Notes under the pieces: generated by a model
The model's database searches: none
What the model was told of the DNA's origin: nothing
The model's input: only the letters and a program-made list of their open reading frames with translations
Assembly: GCF_016808095.1 (NCBI RefSeq)
Contig: NC_068970.1
Coordinates: 42,691,630 to 42,755,629 of the forward strand
Source: Vigna angularis
Taxonomy: Eukaryota; Streptophyta; Magnoliopsida; Fabales; Fabaceae
Length of the DNA: 64,000 nt
Direction of reading: 5' to 3'
Translations under genes and position numbers: made by a program
In this document: one piece after another, positions 50,751-62,602 of the stretch
Layout of the letters: every line of letters begins with the position of its first letter
Position numbering within the stretch: the first letter of the stretch is position 1

Positions 50751-51713
50751 CTTAACAACACTTATTTTCAATGAAGGATAAAGATAACATTTGCGACTTT
50801 GAGTATGATAGAATACATTAACTAAACTGTTTAGGAATCATAAAGACGAAACTATACTTAGACCTTACAAATATACTAAGAGAAAAATCGATCGGTCATT
50901 AACTGAAATTCTCCACAGAAGAAGAATTCAGTCCAGACCGAATACTCAAAGGAAAACGAAACAATCAATAATGAATTTCGGTGACAACCACAGGATTATA
51001 CATAATACTACAAACTTAAGAGCAAACCCTATATCGGTCAGTTCACATCATTTGTAACTCAAACACTTATACATACAAAACATGCACTAAAAGCAATACT
51101 TCATATTCATCCATGGATCAAAAAAACATACAAACATTCAAAACAAGAAATCCTAATCAAATTATATAAGCTTCGCTTACCTCTAGATATAGCTGAATGC
51201 TCACAGTTGAAGAATGTTGATCACCACTACCAGTCTTATACACTTTTAGATTTTTACGAAACTAAACCAAACACAATACCATAATTGCTATTAGAATTTT
51301 ATAGAAGAAGAAGATAAACTCATGCAACCAAAAATTGGTTTGCATGTGCCAGAAAACAACAATGCCGAGAAAGGAATGAACTTACCAGTTCAACCAACAA
51401 CTCGATCGGTGCAAAAGAGAGCTCTTGCCACCAGAAGATCTCAAACGTGGTCTGATTGTTGATCAGAAGGAGAAAGGAATGAGAATTTTTAGAGAGAAGT
51501 ACGAGATTTGTAGAGAGAAGGAGGAGAAAATGAAAACTCAAAATGTTTGGAAGAGAATGGTGCATGCAAAGAAAGTAGCACGAAATTTGAAAGTTTGAGT
51601 TTTACACCACCGTCAAAACCGATCGGCCACTTCGCTGCCCACACCTGTCTTCCACTTTCTGATTTTCATTAACACCTGGCTTCCACTCACTTGGGTTTTG
51701 AAGGGTTCTGACA

Positions 51714-52095
51714 ACGACAGCGGTGACGGCAACAGCAACGCGAGCAGTAGCAGCGGCGACGAGAGCGGCGACAACGACAAGGAGAGTTGGGAAAGCAACA
51801 ACGAGAGCAGCAAAAACAACGCAAGAGGGGAGACAAGACACGACGATTATGACATGTGTGCCCTTAGACACAGAGGAAGAGAGATCTCGCACGAAGATGA
51901 AAGTGGAGGGCGTAAGAAGGTATGGAGGAGGCGTGTGAGGAGAGAAAGTGGGGAAAGAAGAGTTATGTGTTATGTGAAGAAAAAGTAGGTTAAAAATGGA
52001 CTTAGGTTTAACTAATATAAAATTAAATTCTTGTTTTATTTGGAAAGACTTAGAATATTAATTTAAGTGGTAGAAAATTTAACAGATACAAACAT
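51714..52095. other. GC-rich island, possibly a broken host exon or leader
   Basis: Unlike its surroundings this is rich in gcgac, gacaac and agcag steps. On the plus strand 51698-51988 is open (Ser/Asn/Asp-rich then Arg-rich), but it begins inside the LTR; on the minus strand a Val/Ala-rich frame exists. Neither shows a domain. Joined to the sequence left of the solo LTR it continues ...gacgcgacgac|agcggtgacgg. I cannot say whether it was coding. Confidence 0.35.
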
Positions 52096-54599
52096 TGTAA
52101 GAACTCAGAAAATAGCCTGTTAAGAGTAGATAGATGTATTAAAGTAATGGGACCGAGAATTTGTGTTAAAATAAGCCAACCATTATTTAAAACACTCGGT
52201 TCATTATATAAATACATTTTATCTCTCTAAAAACACTATTCTCTACCCTTCCTCTCCCTTCTCTTTGGATTTTTCTCACTAGTGACTCATCTTATCGACG
52301 ATCAGAAGCTTCCTAGACGATCCAGACGTCAAGAGCTTTGTATCCCACCGATCAATTTTGTGTTTAGAGCCGGTAAGTTTTGTTTCCTTGGAGTTTTGTG
52401 AAATTCTGAAACTTTTAGCACATGCAAGCAACATTTCGATTTGCATGTGTTCATCAGCTTTCTCTCCTCAATTTTGACTTGTGTCTTGGTCCTTTGGTTG
52501 GTCTCTTCTCACAAATCTGTGAGCTATAGGTGTTCTTAAGATTTTCTGGTGTTGTGAGCAAGTTTTCTAGAAGGATAGAAGTTGTTCGGTTGGGCTGAGA
52601 GGTAAGGGAAGCTAGTTAATTTAATTATGATTTTCGATATATGAGATTGTTGTTTGGATGGTTACATGTGTGGGAAATTGCATGATTGATTGTTCTGCAT
52701 TGATTTTATGCTTGCTAAAATCTGTGAACTGGTTGGGAGTCTTCTGAGGTGTATTATATCATTGTTCGATTCTGGTTTTAAGGAAGTGGAGAGGTGAAAA
52801 TGAGACTTTGGGGTCGAGAGAGAATTTGGTCAGTAGGGAAAGTCTAGGCAAGTTTCTTTAGACCTGTTAGAACCGTTAAGCCTCTCAAAAATGTGTCAAA
52901 AGTGAAAAATGGATGTTTGGTCATTGAGCGGTGATTCTGCATAATTTGGAGTTTAATCTGATACAAATTTCTTTAGGATGATGTTAGAAAGGATGAGGTA
53001 TCCTTGGATAGGTGTAATTTGGTATATGAATCATGTTTTGAGGATTAGAAGTTGGGAAGTGGTAGGAATTGGTGAAGATAGTGATTGATCATAATTCTGC
53101 AGCTATTCTGCAGAATTATGCAGATCGCCGAGTGTCATTCATTGACTGTTCGACTTTCTTCTTGTGTTCGGTCGTAATTGAGTTCTACTTCTGTAGAGCT
53201 TCAGTTAATGACCGATCGATCTTGTACTCGTATTCTGTTTTAGTCATACCGATCGTTCTTAGTGTGGTGTTATGTCTTTTAATAGTGATCAGTCTTAGTG
53301 GGTTGTGGGATCTCTTAGTAGCGATCGGTCTTAGTGGGTGTGTGGTCTCTTAGTAGCGATCGGTCTTAATGGGTTGTATGGTCTCTTAGTAGTGATCGGT
53401 GTTAGTGGGTTGTGTGGTCTCTTAGTAGCGCTCGTTCTTGTACTAGTGCTCGACCTCGTACTTGTATTCAGTCTTAAATGCGTTCGACCTAAGTTATATG
53501 TGTTCAGCCTAAGCCATAAGTGTTCGGTCTAAACTTAGTATTTGGACTAGTGGTAGTATTTGGTCATGATATGGTACTCGGAATCCTCTAGTTGTCGGTC
53601 ATTAATAGCGCTCGGTTTTCTCTTCAGCTGTATCTATTATTGATCGTTCGCTCTCCAACATTCACAGGGTTTTCGGTCTTGGTCTTCTATGTTGGTGATT
53701 TCTATTTGGCCTATATTCATAGTTATTCCAGTGTGTTATTTTAATTAATTGATCCAATTGCTTTGATGGCTTATGTATGCATTATCATAATGGTGTAAAA
53801 AGGAAAAGTAGGGTATGATAATTGTAATATGGATGTGAAAGAGAATTCCAAGGAGGAATGTCTCAGTGATTTGGTATCAAGGTGGTGGTAAAGTATGAAT
53901 ATGGACAGCGAAATCCACGACGTTCATTCTGACATTCTAATGATTACCAAGTCTCAAGTAGAGATAGGTATGTCATGTCATGAGAATAGCAGGAGATCCT
54001 AGCCTATAGGGTATCGTAGGTGAGTTATAACGGACTAACCCTAGGTGGCAGCTGAGGGTATCCAGTTACTACATCACCCAAGTGCACGAAAGGCCTAAGC
54101 TACATATTCATACAATCCGAATGGTGAAGTCAAGTGTTCGGTCATTCTTTTTGTAATGTATGGTCGTTCATTGTATGCTTTAAAGTGTTCGGTTGACATG
54201 TGTTTATGTATTTGTTTAATTTGCATGATAACTGTAATCAATTAAATTACTCTAGCTTACCCTTGCTTTTTTGTCTTGTCTATGTTATTTGTTCGATATT
54301 TCTTCTTTGCAATGATCATCCGGTGGGTGTGAGTAGAGGATGATGAGCGTTCTCTGGAGCAGGCACTGGATGGAGAGGACTCAGCTGCTTAGACTAGGAC
54401 CGATTGGTTATGTGTATAGTTTTGTAGGGACTGATCGATCATGCATATAGTTTTGTATTAGGATAGAGTTTTGTAAAGTTTAAATTTATGGTTATTTTAC
54501 GATAATTGTAAGTTAACTTTATTCCTAGAAACTGTTCTATTTTATCATTGCATGTGATGACTCTACAATATAGTTTATACTATATTTTGGGATGTTACA
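52096..54599 (+). mobile_element. Solo LTR, Ty3/gypsy (Tekay-like family), plus orientation
   Basis: It runs TGTAAGAACTCAG ... GGGATGTTACA (2504 bp). Flanks aacat and aaaat match at four of five bases, a probable mutated target duplication. A TATA box (tatataaat, about 52205) is followed about 165 bp later by gtttagagccg|gtaagt (donor-like, 52373). Related to the LTRs at 4655 and, inverted, 49267. The four-copy minisatellite at 53282-53428 is internal. Confidence 0.8.
53282..53428. repeat. Four-copy minisatellite (35-36 bp unit)
   Basis: Units begin agygatcggtcttagtgggt and end ggtctcttagt. They create the repetitive open frame in this region, which I do not regard as a gene. Confidence 0.9.
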
Positions 54600-54717
54600 A
54601 AAATTAAGTTTGTTTCTATTTTAACAAAATTAAAACCAAAATTTAAGTCTCTCATGAGATTAACAGATTTAAAATATAGACATTTATTTACAAAAGTGTC
54701 ACCACACATTTATTAAA

Positions 54718-55953
54718 GGTTTAATACATCATTTGGTCCCTACTTTTAGTGCTTTGGTTCAAACTGATCCTACCTTTTGAAAAAGTTCAGTAAGGCCCCA
54801 TATTTCGTTTAAAAATGTTTAATACGATCCTTTTCGCTAACGCCATTAAAAACATAACGGTGCAGATGCCACCATGGCCAAACCTGAGTGGGCTGTTTTG
54901 TTTTATGATTAGGTGGCAATGTGAAGTGAAATGGGACAATGTACATTTGCTCAAACACTAACCTACATAAGATATCTTTGCTTCCTAACGAAGCATTCAC
55001 TTTCTTTTGCTGCTTTTGTGATTAGAGGGAGGGCTAAAATGCGCAATTGTAATGCTTATCAATTGTAACGATCAACACTCATTATCCTAAATAAAAAAAA
55101 TTAATTACCTTTTCCTCGAAGAATTGTAACTATTAATGATGGGAATTTCGTTTTACCTTTGTTTCTTCTTTGCCAACATCAAACCTAGACCGATACAAAA
55201 GGAACCATCTTGCACATTGTTTCTTTGATTGTGCAAATTAGGGTTTCAACTATCAAATGAAATATATTAAAAAGACGGAAAATTTAAAGTTGCCCATTGA
55301 AAAACTCACAACGTTCAGCAGCACAGACAAGAAAATACAGCCATACTTAAAAAAGGTTTTTCTATTTTGTACTGGTGGTGCTTAGATCTATTAATTTTTA
55401 ATTACAAATTGATATGAAAACGAATGACAAAGCAAACAGAGAAAAGTGTAGATCTGAGAGTGTGACATTATAGAACCCATGGAAGGAAGGTAAATGCTAC
55501 CCACAATAGCAAGAAAAGATTCAAGGATCTGTAGTTTAGTATCGAACATGGATGAAAAAAAAATCATAGGATTGATAAATGCTTAATAGACAGAAGCAGA
55601 AGACTCCAATAAAGAGAGAGGGCGGAGGCTACAATGGTGAAATGACTAATAAAACTGGTAAAAGGGATTAGCTATTTGCTTCTTCATCAAAGACTCCAAG
55701 GCCAGCTAAGTGGTCCCCGTTTGCATTTCAACCAACTCAGTTCACTTCACACTGCCACGTAATCATCAAACAAAACATCTCATTCACGTTTGACCATGGT
55801 GGCATCTGCACCGTTAAGTTTTTAACGGCGTCAGGGAAAAGGACCTTATTGAACATTTTTAAACGAAATATGGGGTCTTACAGAACTTTTTCAAAAGGTA
55901 AGATCAGTTCGAACCAAATCCCTAAAAGTAGGTACCAAATGATGTATTAAACT
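54718..55953. mobile_element. Mutator-like non-autonomous element with 9-bp target duplication
   Basis: Both ends begin (a/g)gtttaatacatcatttgg when read inward. The inverted repeats extend about 230-240 bp, including ccgttaa/ttaacgg blocks and gatgccaccatgg. The flanks are a perfect 9-bp duplication tttattaaa (54709-54717, 55954-55962), the size expected of Mutator-like elements. The 750-bp interior shows no transposase or recognisable captured gene. Confidence 0.9.
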
Positions 55954-55962
55954 TTTATTAAA

Positions 55963-57431
55963 TCTATTATATTGAAAATAGACTTAAATTAATAGACTTA
56001 AAAGCTGTAGCAGTGAACTTAAATAAGTTTTAAGTTTTTGTTATATTATTACTTTTATTATAAATGTCAAAACAAATTGAATAACTAACAAATTATCAAA
56101 TTTTGATATAAGTTTTTGAAAACAGATTTTTTAATTTATGATAATTGATAAAGATAACAAAATATCTAAAAACAAGATGGGTAAACGTAATGACTTAGAG
56201 AATAACTAAACTAAAAGTTATATTTTTTAAGTGAAGTTTGAATCTAAAGTTTATAAATAGAAAAATCCATTAGTCAGGTTTCATTTTATAAATTGTTTTC
56301 TTTCTTTGATTTTCATTAAGATTATGATGAATTTGTTCATCTTTTGAATATTTAAGACAAATTTAAAAATTTGGGAGTAGAGTGCAATATGTTTGATCAA
56401 AATTTTTATCATAGTAAATTCATCTTTACTCATTCTTTTGAGACAATTTTTAGAAGTTTTGTATGTATGCATTATGGATTGCTATCATGCAACTCAATTG
56501 GATTTAAGATGAATCTTTGTTTGACTTGAATTATTTGGATATATTCAAAAAGTTGAAATGAATATTTTATACACAAGTATACTCTAGGATAAATTATTTG
56601 GTTGTAGAAGTGATATGACAATAAATATTAATTTTCCAAAGGTATGATATTGAAATTGACATGTTTGACTTTTTTTATGCTATGCTGAGTATTTTGGATA
56701 ATTTACATTTTGGTTATTTATGTCAAATTGATTCAATCTGATGTTATTTTGAAATATATATAAATTTTGGTGATTCAGTCTGATGTTATTTTGAACTATA
56801 TATATCAATTTTGGCATAAGAAATGAAGAAAAAAACTTAATCCAAGTTAATTTGATGTTTGCGATTTTGAATTATGCAGATTTATTCGTTCAACCATACT
56901 CTCATTGAGTGAAATTGAATTTTGAAAATCTAAAGAGCTTAAATTTTGTTGCTTGTCGGGCAAGCCCTTAAATAAGACTCCTAGAATTTTGGTTCGTTGG
57001 GCGAACTAATCTTTCACTAGGAAAAATTAATTTTTCAAAAATTTGAGAGCTCAAGGAGGATTGGTTGTTGGGTGAGTCATGTCTTGCTACGAGAGCCTTT
57101 CCAACGTTTGGATCATTGGGCTAGCTAATTTCGTCCTTAGACAAGTTATTTAAATAATAGTTTTCAGACATTGTTTTGGGCAAGTACATGAGATCATTGA
57201 GTGAGTCATGCCTCTTGTTGGGTAAGTAAGGTGTCTTGAGCAAGCCCTCTAGTAAGCTAGGTAGTGTTTAAAAAAAAATTAAAATATGCTTTTAAATGCT
57301 TATAAATGTTAACAATTGTTAGTTTTTCACGATATTTTTATTTTCGATAAATAATTGGGATTGTATGCTTTTATGAGATGGATGATGATATCTAAAAATA
57401 AATTGAGATAAACGATATATATGATTGATAC
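55963..57431. other. AT-rich spacer passing into a possible older LTR remnant
   Basis: No gene. A TATA-like tttataaatag (about 56250), the repeated ttgttgggcgaa/ttgttgggtgag phrases at 56940-57250, and a gagatgttaca end at 59950-59960 on the far side of the next insertion together suggest an older gypsy LTR into which the LTR at 57437 jumped. I could not find its start or target duplication. Confidence 0.3.
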
Positions 57432-58102
57432 GAAGTTGATACGTTGTCGTTGAAGCTATCAAATTAATACTACTTTTCAAGGCAACTTCAGTATTACCAA
57501 GTAGTATTCAAGAAAGTAGATAGGATTAAAGTAACCCTGAGTCGTCTCCCAACGAATACGGAATCTTTTTTTAATATTTGAATCTTATGAATGTTATGCA
57601 ATGCTCAAGAATAAAAGTGAGAAATTATGCTAATAGAATTAATGTTTGAAGAACAAAGAGGAAACTTAGAAACAATTATGAAGAAATAGGCTAATTCCAC
57701 TACTTTCCCAAGATAGATTCATCATCGGTTATTCACATATCATTGTTCAATTGATTATTGTTCAAGTTCCAAATTAATTAAAGTACATTCTGAATTAATT
57801 TGAGGGCGATCATGCACTTAACCGAAGTAGATTTTTCAATCAAATGCGAGACCTTTCTAGATTATTCACCAAGAATTCAATCAAAGTACATTTTCAATCC
57901 AATTCTATTGTGTTTAATCATGTCTATTCTTAAATCTCCTAACTAAATTAAAAGCTAATTAATCAAAGTAAATTCTCAGTTAATTATAGTTGAAATTATT
58001 GCCACCAACCAAAGTACATTCTCAATTGATAGCAAAAACCCGTTTAATCATATGAAAGTTCCTAAATTTAATCAAAGTAGATTCTCAATCAAACCTAGAA
58101 AC

Positions 58103-59035
58103 TGATGGTATCGGAGGGGGTATTTTTCGAAGAGTATAGCGCAGCGAAATTAAAACTCAGAGAGCGGAAAGCGTGTTCGATCACAATTAAAATTAATTTG
58201 GTCCTTTTAGTAAAAATAATTTTCTTTCAGAAAATTAATCAAACAGTTGATATACATAAAATAATATGAGTGTAGGGAATAGAAAAATCACACAAATATT
58301 TTTATCCTGGTTCGATTCAACAGAATCTACGTCCAGTCGCTAATCACTATAAATAGTGATTAACAGTTCCACTAAAAATGGTTTAACAGATTACAATCAA
58401 ATGAACAGGAATAAAACGAAAAGAACCACTCTACCAACTTGAAGAGAACCGCTCCGGCAATCGACCAACGATTCACAAGCTTCTCCTTTCACAAGACCAG
58501 GCAGAGCACCTTGCTAACTTGAAGAGAGTCTTCTCCGACTATCGACACACGATACGCGAGCCTCTCCTTTAACAAGACCAAGCAAGGGAACAATGAACAA
58601 AAAGCTCTCTAAGAACGTTCCTTTGACACACAGTGTTCTAAGCTTTCTCAGTTCAAAAAACGTTGCCTTCTGATTTCTCCAAATCAAATTATATAGCCAA
58701 GTACACTGAGTGCCAAATGTCAGCTCTCAACTACCATGAATAATCGATTATTGTAAGTGATAATCGATTATTCAAGTCTGTTACAGGTTTTCAAAAATGT
58801 GATAATCGATTATATGAAGTGATAATCGATTATTCAAGTATGACTTGTGATAATCGATTATTGCTTAACCATAATCGATTATACTAGTAAAAATTACAAT
58901 GTTTAACATTTTCCTACTACATTCAAAATCTACAAGTTGCTTTTTTAAATATTTTCCTACGACATCCAAAATCTATAAGTTGCAGCATCATCAAAACACA
59001 TCTTCAGGTTTTACCAATACTCCTTATTGGTAACA
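58103..59035 (-). mobile_element. Solo LTR of a Ty1/copia element nested in the gypsy solo LTR
   Basis: On the minus strand it begins TGTTACCAATAAGGAG and ends ccgataccatca, with a perfect 5-bp duplication gaaac (58098-58102, 59036-59040). Length 933 bp. It carries a TATA-like ctatataatt (about 58688-58697 on the plus strand map) and, upstream of it, six palindromes TAATCGATTA. Confidence 0.85.
58741..58881. promoter_or_regulatory. Six-fold TAATCGATTA palindrome array
   Basis: Perfect 10-bp palindromes start at 58741, 58761, 58803, 58823, 58851 and 58872. They lie 45-190 bp upstream of the copia LTR TATA-like box in element orientation, as expected of an enhancer. Which factor binds is unknown; each site contains two inverted TAAT cores. 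Confidence 0.6.
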
Positions 59036-60208
59036 GAAACCCTTGAACTCATACGATTAATATGCATGTAGATTCAAACACCTTATGATGTAAAAATCAT
59101 TGCTTTTAATATGATTGGGAGATGAAAGACATAGAAAGAGAGCAACTCAAATCAATAATCAAAAGAAACAATTGCATTAATTCAACTTAACCTAATAATC
59201 CATAATGAAATTACAGTGAAATATCCCTAGAAGCTTAGCCCTCCATGGATGGAGTAGACATGGTAAAATAAAAGTGATAGGAGTGGTGGATGAATGAGTT
59301 CTGATTTTTGTCCTCCTTAGGTTTCTTTATATAGGCTTGATTGGGCTTGGACTCTTAATCTTCTGTTGATAATATCTTTTATCTTATATATAATATCTTT
59401 CAAATACTCAACATATTTAATCAGTTTTTGAGAATATTTGATAATATTTTTTTCTAGATTCAAAAAGATTTGCCAAATATTATCTTTTGATTTCCCAAAA
59501 TTACATTTCAAAACTTTTTATTTTATTTAAAATTACACAAAAGTCAAGAAGTTTCCTCTAATTTCACTTTAGTCATTTCTTTCTTTTCAAAATTGCATAG
59601 GAGCCCTGAGTTGACCAGATTAGACTAGCTTTGACCATTCAATTTCTTGCTTTAAATGAATAAAATTCTAACTTCAGGTGCACAAATAAACATTAGAACA
59701 TTGAAAATAATTTATGCAACTAAGAATCACATTTTAAGCATCTTTAATTCTCAAACCCAATAAATTCAATGGTCACAAATTCACTTTAAATCAATCATTT
59801 AAGCACAAGAATCTCAATAAAAATTTGAATTTTAAAACATAAATGTGGACATAAATATGCACTCATCAGAAGTGATGAATTTTCATTGAGGTGACATTCA
59901 TTTAAACAATACAGTGTTACGATTTAAAATTCATAATGTAATATTTGGTGAGATGTTACAAATATTTTCAAGGAGAAAATACTATTTGGAGAGGGTGTAA
60001 GTAGTGTATTAAATTTGTGATTATAAAGAAGATGATCATGTGATGACAAACGCCCCACCATGTCATCCATGAAATAAAAGACACTAAAAGAGCTAGAGCT
60101 TGAATTAAGAGCTTAAAAGAGGTATGCACTCCATTTGACCTCCAATAGTCGTATTGGGCTAAAGATCATCCATGAAGAGGTTCAACACTAGTAAAATATA
60201 TAAAGTAG

Positions 60209-61455
60209 TGTTGGTTTTCCCACACAATAACAAAGTATACCAACAAGTAAATTGGATGGTTTGTAGTACAAGAAGTGTTGTATTCACAAGGATTTGACTA
60301 TGAATAAAACAGTAAATGGATTGCATAAAGTGTAAAATGGAGTTGGTTTATGAAAATAAAGCAAAATATGTTGTAAAAAAACTTTAGATTTGAAAATGAT
60401 TGACTTCCAGATAATGAAAACGTTTTGAAGCTTGACTACCCTATTTTGTCCCTCTCCTGTAATGGTTTTGTTATTAAATATGAAGCCACAAGTAATCATG
60501 TCCTGAGAGTTCTCCCTAAATGTAACTCTAGGTCCATTCTTGAAACTTAAAGCCTAAGATCACCAAACTTCAGTATGACTCTTGAGTGAGTGCTTGAATG
60601 GATCACCTATATTAAGATTGAGACTCTCTAACCAACTAAAGCCTTAGATATATTCCTAGCATCTAAAAGTAGTAGAAGAATTTATTGGACCACAACTTGG
60701 AACCAATTCCCACTCAATCCCAATAGTGAAATAAGACGAGTGGTTAGTTCATCCAACAAGTATAAATTAGTTTACAAAATGTAATTAAAAGCAAACATTC
60801 ATAAATAAAACAGTATCAAATACAAGAGAGTTCCAAAGGGTTTACATCTCACTTCAAAAATTTAATTCCTCATGATAGATGGAAATGATTTAATACAAGG
60901 AAGAAACTTTATCTCCTAACCCTCTAATAATGTTATTTTAAGTACAAAGAAAGTATGTGAGAAAACTCTTTAAAGCCTCTCTTTAAATTTCTCTAGGGGT
61001 CTCTTAAAATAAAGGAGCAATTATGTCTTTAGAAACATTCCAGAGTGTGACTTCGGCAGTGACATCATGGTTCCAACTATGAGGTTTCCTTCCAAGGTGA
61101 CTGTCCTCTATGACTTAGGCCTGACACTTTTGTGTTGGAGCCCCTAAGATAACTTCTAGGAGAAGGATTCTTCATGGCTTTAACCTCAAGTTCAATGCTT
61201 GAGGTTTCCTTCTAAGACTAGTTTCTTCATGTGGCTCAGGCCTCAAATGTCACGCTTCAACCATGCCAAAGTCAGTTTGCCAAAATTTGCTTAGAATTCC
61301 TCTATATTATTCTTCATTTTTCTCCTTTGACTCTTTATGTTCATCAAAATTTGAAAAGCAAGTAAATTTGGGGTGATTTCTACATATATTTAACAAATCA
61401 AAACAAGATAAGTGCTAAATTGATATCAAAATTAACTCATATTGGTCACTTATCA
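60209..61455 (-). mobile_element. Solo LTR, gypsy Athila/Tat-like, minus orientation
   Basis: On the minus strand it begins TGATAAGTGACCAATATG and ends ggaaaaccaaca, with a perfect 5-bp duplication agtag (60204-60208, 61456-61460). Length 1247 bp. No internal genes. Confidence 0.8.
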
Positions 61456-61460
61456 AGTAG

Positions 61461-61945
61461 TTCTTTTAGGCCTTTTATTCTGAACCAAGTAGTATAGGGT
61501 TTTCTTTAGACCTTATTTTGGGCTTGGGCCTAGATAGGATGGCCTTATGTGTGAGACGTGAGAATCATGGTTACTTGGCTAGCTTGGTCCTAAATCAACC
61601 CTACTTGGTGCACCTACTGCTCTTCATGGAGTGTGTTATGGGCCTTCTCAATGTGGGAAGCATGACCTTACCACCTAGGCAAGTCACACTAGAGGTATAC
61701 TATCTTTTGGCTCCAAAATTCAAATTTCCTTTTGAATTTCCCTATTCTTTTAATTTCCCTATTCCTTTTGCTCCTATAAATATAGGATCACCCCTCTTGT
61801 AAATTAATTCATGAATATAGTAGAGAAACTCTATTAAGATCACATCATACATTTCCTTCTTTATGAATTGGCTAGAACTCCTCTTCTAGGTTTCCTCTAG
61901 CCACCCTTCCTTGAGAATTGGCCTATCTTCTCTTGAGAGAACCTA
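61461..61945. other. Unclassified repeat-like segment with TATA-like site
   Basis: A ctcctataaatatagg stretch (about 61773) followed by a pyrimidine-rich leader looks like an LTR or promoter. The 94-codon frame at 61518-61802 has no recognisable domain. No ends could be placed. Confidence 0.3.
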
Positions 61946-61949
61946 GTCA

Positions 61950-62551
61950 CCACCATTCTAATGGAAGGGTCCTCCTCCAAGCTATATGACTTAAGCATGA
62001 TGGATGAATCCATGAGTGAGTGGTGCACAGAAACAATGAGAAATTGTGGTTAGATGGCTTGGTTTTAGTGATTGAAGTTAGAAATGTCTCACAAGACTCT
62101 GGTAAAGTATTCAGTAGCCATAGTCGTAAAACTTCACCATCAAAATTGATACACATCTCGAAAACTAATCTAGAAGCCCTAAAAATTCATTGAAATAATT
62201 TAAAATGGAAGAACTCTTCCTATATCTTAAAATCATCGAGCAATTCAACAAATATAATTTATTACTGTTTGACTTAAAAACATACAAAGACTTAATGTTC
62301 TCCCACAAAGTTTTACCATGTGTTTTATTAGTAATGTGATTATAGACATTGTCTTCTACATATTGCAAAATAAAAGCACACATCTTTTGGTGCTCAAAGT
62401 CTCCTTCTCCATTAGATATAGAATCCGAATTTTTGTGTAGCAAAAGTGGGAAGATGTAATTTCTTCGCTAACAACAAGTCTTTCATATTGCCCTTCCAAA
62501 AATGATAATTTGTATCATTTCAAGCAATCATAATTTTATTTGCCTCCATCA
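61950..62551 (-). pseudogene. Ty1/copia gag (UBN2-type) fragment
   Basis: Read leftwards it starts MEANKIMI, then after a shift NDTNYHFWKGNMKDLL, DFEHQKMCAF, VEDNVYNHITNKTHGKTLWE, YFNEFLGLLD and LWLLNTLPESCETFL. This is the order of the copia capsid region. Frameshifts and stops interrupt it and no protease, integrase or RT follows, so the element is truncated. Confidence 0.8.
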
Positions 62552-62584
62552 TTCAAGCAGTTAAATATAACCACAAAACAAAGA

Positions 62585-62596
62585 GCTTTGATGTCA
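62585..62596 (-). other. Degenerate primer binding site of the copia remnant
   Basis: On the minus strand tgacatcaaagc resembles the iMet-type site tggtatcagagc and sits between the LTR and gag. Confidence 0.5.
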
Positions 62597-62602
62597 CTCT
62601 AA

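Larger units (their letters stand above)
49267..51713 (-). mobile_element. Solo LTR, Ty3/gypsy, minus orientation
   Basis: Read on the minus strand it runs TGTCAGAACCCTTC ... GGATGTTACA, with a perfect 5-bp duplication acgac at 49262-49266 and 51714-51718. Length is 2447 bp. It shares ordered blocks with the LTR at 52096-54599 in inverse orientation (for example the gggtgatgtagtaactg segment near 49830 and its complement near 54070). It contains a 20-bp minisatellite, a (TA)n tract and a GGTAAG donor-like site at 51386. Frames within it are not genes. Confidence 0.85.
57437..59868 (-). mobile_element. Solo LTR of an Athila/Tat-type gypsy element, minus orientation
   Basis: Read on the minus strand it begins TGATGAGTGCATATT and ends cttcaacgacaacgtatca. 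The 5-bp duplication gaagt is perfect (57432-57436, 59869-59873). A gttgggagacgactc block near its 3' end is typical of this LTR class. It spans 2432 bp including the nested copia LTR (933 bp plus duplication), leaving about 1.5 kb of its own sequence. No internal genes. Confidence 0.85.

Noticed and set aside
51597..51606. TGTAAAACTC (minus strand) as the start of the inverted solo LTR
   Set aside because: Its flank does not match the other side; TGTCAGAACCC ending at 51713 gives a perfect acgac duplication.
51602..51988. Overlapping frames on both strands of the GC-rich island (Ser/Asp-rich and Val/Ala-rich)
   Set aside because: Low-complexity composition keeps all frames open and both run into the LTR; not enough to call a gene.
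53069..53532. Hydrophobic repetitive frames (LLVAIGLSG-type)
   Set aside because: They come from the four-copy minisatellite inside a solo LTR.
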